NCBI RefSeq assembly: GCF_900497805.2
Contig: NW_020946557.1
Span: 5,839,667-5,903,666 of the forward strand
Origin: Vombatus ursinus
Lineage: Eukaryota > Chordata > Mammalia > Diprotodontia > Vombatidae
DNA: 64,000 bases
Direction of reading: 5' to 3'
Shown: piece after piece, positions 55,780 through 64,000 of the stretch
Layout: the number at the start of each line of letters is the position of its first letter
Position numbering within the stretch: the stretch's first letter is position 1
Notes under the pieces: model-generated
The model's database searches: none
What the model was told of the DNA's origin: nothing
Seen by the model: only the letters and a program-made list of their open reading frames with translations
Program-made: the position numbers and the translations under genes

Positions 55780-57555
55780 CAGACAGATCTAACATTGTAT
55801 ATGTGTTCTTCTCCCACTGTGATAGACAGATATAGGACTCTTTATATTAGCTGGAGAAGTCAAATGAATGTGACCCTCCCCCTTTTACCTTTTCAAGTTT
55901 CATCCTTTTCTGAGCTGCTCTTTACTGTATTTGGCAATAGAAGCAGAACCTAGATACATGAGAACACAAAACTGGTGATTATTTTATGACCCTAAAACAC
56001 TGTCCTTAAACTTGGATATATTTATCACTGTCCGATGCATCTGAAGGGGAAAAGTAATATGCTCCACAGTTGTCATCAGCAAATGAAAAATGTTCAAGAA
56101 AATACAGTTTTAAGCCAAGGGTAAAGTGGCTTTAATCAACAGAAATATTTGTGTAATAATCATTAAAAGAATGGCTTTCACACAGTAAAATTGGCTGATG
56201 GATCACAGTATTCAAAGACCTCTCCAAAGAAGGTCAGACTTTCTCTCCATCCTTATAGCAAGGAATAGAAACATTAAAATGAAATACCCCGCAGTTAATA
56301 GCTGATGGAGCAAGGTGCAAAGGTGCGGAAGAGGACCCAGATGCCATTTGAAACCACGGCAGTCTCTATTATGGCATACTTTATGTTTAAAATGCATGCT
56401 TGAAATGGATGTCATCTCTGAATATTGACAACACAGCAGAACTTTTCCACTTTGCTTGATTCTTGCCATAATTCTGCATCTATACCGGACTACAGAATGA
56501 AGAATTCTGTGACTGATTTGTAAGCAAGCCACTATCTATGTATTTGTTATTGGGGATAGACATAAGAGCACCAATACTTTTTGGAAAGCAATACAAAATA
56601 CATTCAAATTTCAACTGAAAGACAAATGCCCTGCTATCAATCATCTCCACACTGACTGTAACCACAATATCAACAGATTCTTCAAATGCAAGGAACTGCA
56701 ATATGTCCATCTTTAATTATTTTTTACTATGAAAAATACCTTGACAGGATTGCCCTCTTTTGAAAAAGGGAAAGGATGCTATTTATTGTTTCAGTGCACA
56801 CCTTGCTTTCTCGTATGGAGTCTCTTAATGTTCATTACACAGTTAATTCTTACAAATATCAGGATAAAGTCTATAATGATTTGGGAAGGAATGGATAGAG
56901 AAACCAAAAACTGCCTCCAGGACTACCTAAATGGGATCTCATCAGATGAGAAAAAAATTCCAATTTTGCCAGATAATCAGGGAGAAGAGTCCCCCAACAA
57001 TGGAGATTAGTCATCTCTGCTCAGTCATGAGGGTCGACTAATTCTTTGCTGTTTCTCTTCCATGGATGAGCTTTTTGTTAAATGATATGTTTAAAAAGAT
57101 ATTTAGTCATTCATCAGAGTTAAATTAGCATTTCGTTAATTAGCTGTTCTTGCTTTTTTGTTTATATTAAGAGGATGTAGCAAGACTTTCTTTGTCTTCA
57201 AAGAAATCCTTATTGAGACCCCCTGCCTGTGTGTATCACTGAAACAAAAACAAGCATTTGATTTTCAGAATCTTCCACTTACACATATGAATACATGAAT
57301 GAGTCATTAATAGGTTGATTTGAACTATAAAGATTTTGTTTGATTATTACTTAGTTTTCTTCTCTAATTTTCCTCCAATTTTTCCATTTCAAAAATTTTG
57401 TTATTTTTAGGCAGGCGTGTGTTTGTACTGAGGAGCTGGACAAAATAAGGACAATGAAACTTATTTTCCAATCACTGAGCTGTAAGGCCCATTTAGTATT
57501 GATCCCCAACTACAGTTAGGCACCAGAAAAACCTTGAAAAGATAGAACAATATAT
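55780..57555. other. Repeat-free 1.8-kb block, candidate conserved noncoding DNA
   Basis: No TE words across nearly 1.8 kb, unusual for this window. AT-rich with POU/Sox/homeodomain-style words (GTTAATTAGCTG at about 57138; CATTTGATTTTCAG). The minus-strand ORFs 56212-56532 and 56480-56710 and the plus ORF 56729-57010 have no recognisable domain and no splice-supported context. Confidence 0.35.
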
Positions 57556-57564
57556 CAAAAGTAA

Positions 57565-57668
57565 TGAGATGAAATTGAATACTTTTATTTCTACCTTGGT
57601 GCTTTCAATATCTAGCATATCACCTTGAACATAGTAGGTGCTTAATCAATGGTTATTAAATTTGAATG
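57565..57668 (+). repeat. L2 LINE 3' end, sense
   Basis: ATCTAGCATATCACCTTG, ATAGTAGGTGCTTAATCAATG. Terminal L2 words. Confidence 0.7.
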
Positions 57669-57824
57669 TACGTAATTTGGTTTCAAAAAGTCAACTATAC
57701 AACTATGGTTTGAGTGCCATCTGGCCCCAAGTAATTTACATCAAATTATTTGAATGTTTGCATTGAAAACACTCTAGTACAAGTAGCAAACTCTGAAGCC
57801 TTGGGCAAGTCATAGCATGATATA

Positions 57825-57960
57825 ATGGAAAGACTACTGGATTGGAAGGTAGAAGAACTGGGCTCTTTCCACCTACTAGTTGTGTGATCCTATGTGGGTT
57901 TCTTGAAGTCTCTGGAGGTCAGATTCCTCATTCATAAAATGAGGGCTATATCATTTTAAT
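57825..57960 (+). repeat. MIR SINE
   Basis: ATGATATAATGGAAAGAC, GTTGTGTGATCCTATGTGG, GATTCCTCATTCATAAAATG. Confidence 0.7.
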
Positions 57961-58533
57961 GCTTGAATAGATCTGGGATCTCATCGCTGGGATAGTCTCT
58001 TCTTTAAAGCAGATAAAATCCACTTTTTGCCATTTTATTCTGTATAATTCTTGTCTATGTTCTCCTTCAGATTCTTTACAGAGAAGGACCTTTCCAAAGA
58101 GCTGGCAGTCTTCCCCTTGGTTTTCTTGCATTTGTGGTTATAAAAGCAACATTCAGATTGTCTATCTTTTATTTCCTGCTTTTGCTGAATGTCCAGCTAC
58201 CTTCTTATTCTACTAATATGTTTCCTCAGTGATCACTCCATATATGATATCCACATGTACATTATCATTAGAAACATGGTACAGCCTATTTGCCATTGAA
58301 CTTTAGATTACCCATGACCTTGACTCTTCAGAGTAATATGGATGTTCCATGACTTCTAACCAAGCAACATTCCCAGGAGAACTTTTGCATTTAAAAGATG
58401 ATTTCTTCTATTTTTTTTTTGTCCAAGAGAAATTTGAGATCTTGGATCTTTACAATTTTCAAAACACAGTCCAGACCACTCTCTTCCTCCTATTCAAATC
58501 TCAGAGCAGTTCGTTGTGTATGTGTATTATATG
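57961..58533. other. Unrecognised sequence
   Basis: No repeat or exon recognised. Confidence 0.4.
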
Positions 58534-58534
58534 T

Positions 58535-58668
58535 CATACAAATAGATAGAAAGATAGACAAATAGATAAATATCTATATATAGATATATACACATACATA
58601 CATACTTATACATACATGGATATATATACATATATATATCTATGTATGTACTTATGTATTAACTCAAT
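58535..58668. repeat. Compound GATA/TATA/CATA microsatellite
   Basis: ATAGATAGAAAGATAGAC, TATATATAGATATATACA, ACATACATACTTATACAT, TATATACATATATATATC. Imperfect. Confidence 0.9.
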
Positions 58669-59148
58669 GGACTTAGCTATACAACTATATATAATAGTCT
58701 ACATAAAGACAATTTTCATCCTTTCCCTTCAAGAATTTTTAGATCAATATTTAGTGAATCCTGCTGAGAAGTCCCTATAATGTTCTTAGGCTTGATAGAA
58801 TCATTACAATATCATCTACAAATAGAAACATCAAGAAAACCTCATCAAATTCTAGACTTAAAATTCTACACAGGTTCTATGTAGTTCAAAGTTCAAACTC
58901 TATGAGGACAATAATTATCTGTTGTCATGAGAATATTTGACTAGAGGGACCACTGCTTTGACTCAACTGTGACACTTCCTCTGTTTTTATGTGGTAATGT
59001 GTCCTGCAGAATCAAAGGGGGGAAACTTAACTGAACAATAAGTTTTTAAAATGCTCTAGTAGTGCCCCATTAATTCATTTGATTAAGAACCAACTATTTG
59101 GAATTCTTATATTTCATAACATGCTCTTCACCCCTTATCTGCCACCAG
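58669..59148. other. Unrecognised sequence
   Basis: No repeat or exon recognised. Confidence 0.4.
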
Positions 59149-59151
59149 GAA

Positions 59152-59360
59152 CTTATAACATAGAATCATTGGATCAAGAACTTGAAAGTACCTTAGAAAT
59201 CACCTAGTTTAACCCTCATATTATAGATGATGAAACAAAGGCCATGAGAAGAGAAATTACTTTCCCAAGATCACACAAGAAGTACATAGCAGAGCTGAGA
59301 TTCAAACCCCAGGGTCTTCTCACTCCAAATTCAGAATTGTTTTCACTATATCTCTTTGAA
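59152..59360 (-). repeat. THER1-type SINE, antisense, well preserved
   Basis: AGAATCATTGGATCAAGAAC, TTGAAAGTACCTTAGAAATC, AGATGATGAAACAAAGGCC, GAGATTCAAACCCCAGGG. Confidence 0.8.
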
Positions 59361-60120
59361 CCATGGTAATAATTGTCCTATGTGCTACCTGTGCTGCTAA
59401 ATGGATCCAGATAATAGCCAATTTTAGAGTACTCTGATTCTCATACTAAGTTTAAGGAAGTGAAGAGGGCTCCAAAAACACAAAAGTCTTATCATCATTA
59501 ACGTTATTTTTAAAACATCGTCACGTTAAAGTCATCTAGTTATATCTTATAGTAAATGCTTAGAAAGGGATGAACCTAGAACATGCTTTTCCTCAAATAT
59601 GTGATGAATACTTGCTTTTGAAAGTAGAAGTATGTTGGCATGAATTTAAGACCAAAATCTCAACCCAACCATAAAATAAGTATTGGTTTGTCTGCACAGG
59701 TCCAAAAGGCAGTTAGACTCCATGAGAATCAGCTAGCATGCTTAATGAAATTTAACATACTCTCTGACTCTCCTTTCTACTATCTTTAAGTTTAGTTTTC
59801 GTGAGATTGTATGGTTCTGTAGTCTAGGAAGATCCCTGAATGTACAAACTCCAGGTAACTTACTAGGTTCTCTTAGTTAATAGATAAGGGGAATTGCAGA
59901 AGTGCGGATGGTTTGTTAAATGGAAATGAGTTCAGTGAAAACTTAGTAGGTCAAGTAGAATTTTTGTAATTGGTAAATCAACAAACATTATTAAGTATTA
60001 TTCTTCAGATACTATTAGGCAGGGAGGAAGGGAAAACATAACATGGCAATTCTCCTTTGCTTTCTCAGCCTTCTGGTCTCTCCAGGAAAACTTATCCACT
60101 CCCATGACTTCAATTATTTA
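59361..60120. other. Unrecognised sequence
   Basis: No repeat or exon recognised. Confidence 0.4.
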
Positions 60121-60124
60121 ATTG

Positions 60125-61185
60125 TGAACTGATTAATCAACAAACACTAATCCAATGTCTTTACTATATGTCGTGAACTGTGTTGGATGTTGGAAATACA
60201 AAGATAAAAATAATATAAAAATAAAACCTCAGAGAACTCAAATTCTAGGGGGAAACAACATGTACACATACAAGTAGATATAGATAGATAGATGTACACA
60301 TACACATACATACACACATATACACATACATACAATTTATAATATATACACATATGTATGTATACATACATATACACATAAACATCTATACAATTATTAG
60401 TGAGAGATATACACAAAATAAATATGCAGTAATTTGGCAGCAGGGAGGGGATGAGTGAGACATTATCAATCTCTCAGATGCCAGTGCCTCATCCATCTAG
60501 TGGGAAAGGAGTCATAAGGGGTGGTCCTTGAGCTGAGTATTGAAGAAAGCTAGGAATTATAAAAGGTAGTTGAATTGAGTTGAGGAGAGAATACATTCCA
60601 GGCATGAAGGACAGCAGCATGCCAAAGTACAGAGATGAAAGATATATCATCACATGTGAGGAATGGCTAGATTAGTTTAATAAAACCATAGAGTATGTGA
60701 AGGGGATTAATGTGTAATAAATCTGGAAAGTGAGGCTGAAACCAGATTGTGAAATATTTTAACTGTCAAAGAGAAGAAATTACATTTTCTCATAGAAGAA
60801 ACAGACAGCCACTGGAACCTCTTGAGCAGGAGAGTGTCTGGGTCAGATTTGTGCTTTAGGAATATGGTTTTGATAGTTGTGCAAGGATGGATTAGAGAGG
60901 GGAGAAACTGCAGAAAGAGATACCAATTAAGATGCTATTACAATTGTTCCAGCAAGATGACTATTAGGGTCCCAATGGAGAACTGGCTGTGTAAATGGAA
61001 AGAAGGAAATAAATGCAGGAGGGATATCATGGAAGTAGAATTGGCAGCAGTTGGGCAAGTCATTGGACAGGCAAGGGGAAGCAAAAGCGAAGAATCAAAG
61101 ATGATTTCCAGGTTCTAAACTGGGGAGATTAGATGGATGATGATATTCTCAATAGAAATAAGGAAATTTTACTGTAGAGTGTGGG
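60125..61185 (-). repeat. L2 LINE 3' half, antisense, about 1 kb
   Basis: The longest L2 in the window. 3' tip at 60130-60200, a microsatellite at 60258-60400, then GGTCCTTGAGCTGAGTATTG, TTCCAGGCATGAAGGAC, CACTGGAACCTCTTGAGC, GATGGATTAGAGAGGGGAG, and AGATGATTTCCAGGTTC near 61100. The 98-codon ORF at 60822-61118 lies in this relic on the opposite strand and is not a gene. Confidence 0.85.
60258..60400. repeat. Compound GATA/TACA microsatellite within L2
   Basis: Begins CATGTACACATACAAGTAG, then GATAGATAGATG and repeated ACATACA/CATATAC units, then TATGTATGTATACATAC. It sits right after the GGGGGAAACAACATG junction in the L2. Confidence 0.95.
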
Positions 61186-61962
61186 CATGGCTGTGAGTTA
61201 TGGCGCTCAACTGCCTAATTCTATCTCTTCTGTCTCTCTGGTCTGGTTTGCTCACTCCAACCTGAACTCTCATTCTGGAAAATTGAGGTTTCCAGAAGGA
61301 AAACTTCGACACTCACTATACTGCTACAACTCATTCTCAGAGTACTAGGGATAAACCTGACTTGAGGAGCTATACTTCTACTACGTACAACCATAATTCC
61401 TCCCAGTATTATACTTCTCATTGAACAAATCAGCCAAGATGATACCTAAAGAGAAGGCAAAGAAAGAATAATTAAAACATAACATTCCATGCATAAACCC
61501 AGGAGACACCATTCTCCCAATATGCAAAGAGTCCATGGGGAAAAGTGGGCACAAACTTACAAAACACAGCATGGAGGCGTATGACTAGAATAGATCAGCT
61601 CCGAGCATCTCAGAATTCTGCATTACAGGCTTTTATGTCTATAGTCCCCAGCTGGAATCGATTGCATGACAGCTCACTAAAGTGTGGGGCCACTCTTCTG
61701 GGCCTCTCCACTTTCCTTCTGGGTGCTTTTCTCCTCAGTTACATGCCATTCCACTTCTGAATTTCTAAAGCAGTGCCATACACTTTCAGCAAAACAGAGC
61801 TCTCAACTTGTGGTCTGTGAAACTTTTCCAGTTCTGCTTGGTTAGCTAGGCTCTGGGGGAGCCTTTCACTCTTTAACGAAAGTAGTTCCCAAAAGCCTAG
61901 CATGTGCAGAGCTTTTCCAGGATTATTGCCTTGGTTGGGCTTTGAGGGGTTTCTAGCTCCCA
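61186..61962. other. Unassigned block upstream of RPS20 copy
   Basis: About 0.78 kb without a repeat I can name. Possibly old TE sequence, but no motif supports it. Contains the left RPS20 duplication at its end. Confidence 0.4.
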
Positions 61963-61963
61963 G

Positions 61964-62528
<565 letters not shown>

Positions 62529-63040
62529 GTGGAACAAAAGGTAAAAAGTGTACCCTTCCCCCTCCAGTTTTGGTCTTCCAAGCAGCTAAGTGTTTTCCTC
62601 CAATCAGCTCAGCCAAGCAACAAGTGGTAATATACAGGTCTTGCTATGATACAACTCTGAAGTTGTTTCTTGGACCTAGTTCTAAGAACTCTTTCCTGAC
62701 TTGCTCAGATGTCTGGTCTTAATGAACCCTGCCATTCTAAAACAGGGTCTCTTAACATGAAATATAAAAAGTCAAATGCTACCTTTCTATCAGCCATGTC
62801 ACAATTAGGCAATCTATTATTGTCCTATAGTTACCAAATAGTTCTAGGTATCATAATCTCCCAGGTATTAGCCATGAAATCCTTGTTTCAATTATATGTC
62901 AAATAGATATTTGAATATAGGATATTTTTGTAATTTTACTTTGAATTAGTCTCTTTTCTGAGAGATAGCTATTTTTAATACCCCTTACTATCCTTGACTC
63001 TGTACCTTTCTCTAAGCAAAATTGTCCACATGTGGAAAGG
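62529..63040. other. Unrecognised sequence
   Basis: No repeat or exon recognised. Confidence 0.4.
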
Positions 63041-63044
63041 GTAT

Positions 63045-63450
63045 CATCATTTATACTTTTTTAAAAAAAATTTTAAACACTTAATTGATGCTATTTTACA
63101 TCACAATAATTTCTAGTTATACCCCCAACTCACATCCAGTAAGTCTTCCCTTGTAACAAAGGGGGAAAAGTTAGGCAAAAATAGCACAATGATCGTGCTT
63201 GACAGTGAATGCAAAATGTAGTAACCATTGCCCCCTCTCTCTTCAGTGAGCTGGGAGAGATTTACTTCTCTATAATTTACAATAAGAGGTTGCCTCAATT
63301 GCCTCAGTATTGTCTCCAGTGCAAGATTGACCATTATAATTGTAGTATTCAGTTTCATTTTACTGTTATTTTCATATATATTGTCTTCCCAGTTCTGTTT
63401 ACTTCACTCTGCATCATTTTATATTTCTCTGAATTCTTCATAGGTGTCAT
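63045..63450 (-). repeat. L1 LINE 3' end, antisense
   Basis: CACAATAATTTCTAGTTATA, AATTGTAGTATTCAGTTTC, CCAGTTCTGTTTACTTCAC, TGCATCATTTTATATTTCTC. Antisense L1 3' UTR and end of ORF2, diverged. Confidence 0.65.
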
Positions 63451-63539
63451 TTCTTTAAGAAGTGTTTTGCAACTACGTAACTATTTCTATAAGTCCTTAA
63501 CATGTCCAAACCACCCCTTATAACCTTCAAGAATCTGTT

Positions 63540-64000
63540 TTGTCAACATTTACCAGTCTACAAGACCTCCTGAACAGGCTTCTCCTCTTTCTCTTCTTAT
63601 CTCTGTGCTAATTAATCACCAACCGTTTAGGAGAAAGCTATCCTCAGTCCTCTCTTACTCTTATTCCCATCCTCCTCAACTCTCCCTCACCCATGTTCTA
63701 CCCCTCCTACTGTTACCTGAAACCCCATTCTAATAACGAACAAACTCTTTCATACTGAACCTTTTTCTCTCACACTCCTTACATTTACCAATAGTCAATG
63801 AGACCTGGTTGATGCCTGACAAGACTCTATCTCCAGCTTTCCTCTCAGGCACTAGCTTTATCTTCTCACAGCTCATAACACATTAGTCCTGGGGTAGGGC
63901 TGTTGGACCATTCCCTATTCCCCACAGTTACTTCCTAGTGCTCCCTTTAACTCCATCGTTTAACAATCTTTTCTTCTTTGAAGTCTACTCAAGTATAAAT
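63540..64000 (+). repeat. CR1/L2-clade LINE, endonuclease region fragment
   Basis: The frame around 63797-63826 gives NETWLMPDKT, matching the conserved ETWL(T/S)PD block of the CR1/L2 endonuclease domain, followed by a Ser-rich stretch. C-rich upstream part (63560-63720). Runs off the window, so the 3' side is unknown. Confidence 0.6.

Noticed and set aside
56212-57010. ORFs of 76-106 codons in the repeat-free block
   Set aside because: No recognisable domain, overlapping frames on both strands; more likely chance frames in noncoding DNA.
60822-61118. A 98-codon plus-strand ORF
   Set aside because: It is in antisense L2 sequence; no host domain.
61186-61962. A possible LTR-like or other TE sequence upstream of RPS20
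   Set aside because: No defined ends or motif; left as unassigned.

Overview
The window looks like ordinary intergenic or intronic chromosome sequence from a marsupial, most likely an Australian one. The dating comes from the repeats. There are many MAR1 CORE-SINEs, three well preserved WSINE1-type SINEs, L1/HAL1-type LINEs with marsupial-style 5' ends, abundant old MIR, L2 and L3/CR1 relics, and a marsupial-type palindromic hAT MITE. Species-level assignment is inference from remembered repeat families, not from a search. I find no intact protein-coding gene, no recognisable host exon, no tRNA or rRNA gene, no CRISPR and no microbial gene.

Layout. 0-6 kb: two L2 copies (one split by a hAT MITE), an L1 3' end, another L2 and a MIR. 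6.2-8.6 kb: an ORF1-only (HAL1-like) L1-lineage element. 8.7-17.6 kb: L2, L3, MIR and four MAR1 copies, plus two palindromic hAT MITEs; two of the MAR1 copies keep readable target-site duplications. 18-20 kb: an antisense L1 3' part, then a microsatellite/MAR1 complex. 20.7-25 kb: mostly unrecognised sequence. 25-27.3 kb: three WSINE1 copies, two of them head-to-tail and sitting in an L2. 30.4-34.6 kb: an L2 interrupted by an L1 3' end and a MAR1, then an antisense L1 and a CR1/L3 split by a MIR. 36-38.5 kb and 48.8-52.4 kb: repeat-poor tracts. 42.9-45.6 kb: an L2 carrying a GA tract that holds a 3'-truncated L1 5' piece, then a twin-primed L1 hit by a hAT MITE with a perfect 8-bp duplication. 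46.3-47.5 kb: a Tc1/mariner transposase relic. 55.8-57.4 kb: another repeat-free, AT-rich tract that could hold conserved noncoding elements. 60.1-61.2 kb: a long L2. 62.0-62.5 kb: a processed RPS20 pseudogene with its 5' TOP start, poly(A) signal, tail and target-site duplication. The window ends in an L1 3' end and a CR1/L2-clade endonuclease fragment.

Nothing here acts together as a pathway. The value of the region is a readable history of insertions: L2, L3 and MIR first, then L1/HAL1, Tc1 and hAT, then MAR1, and last WSINE1 and the RPS20 copy. A few repeat-poor blocks are the only plausible sites for host regulatory function. Family names and edges are by eye; edges of old repeats are good to about 10-40 bases, while those with a stated duplication are exact.
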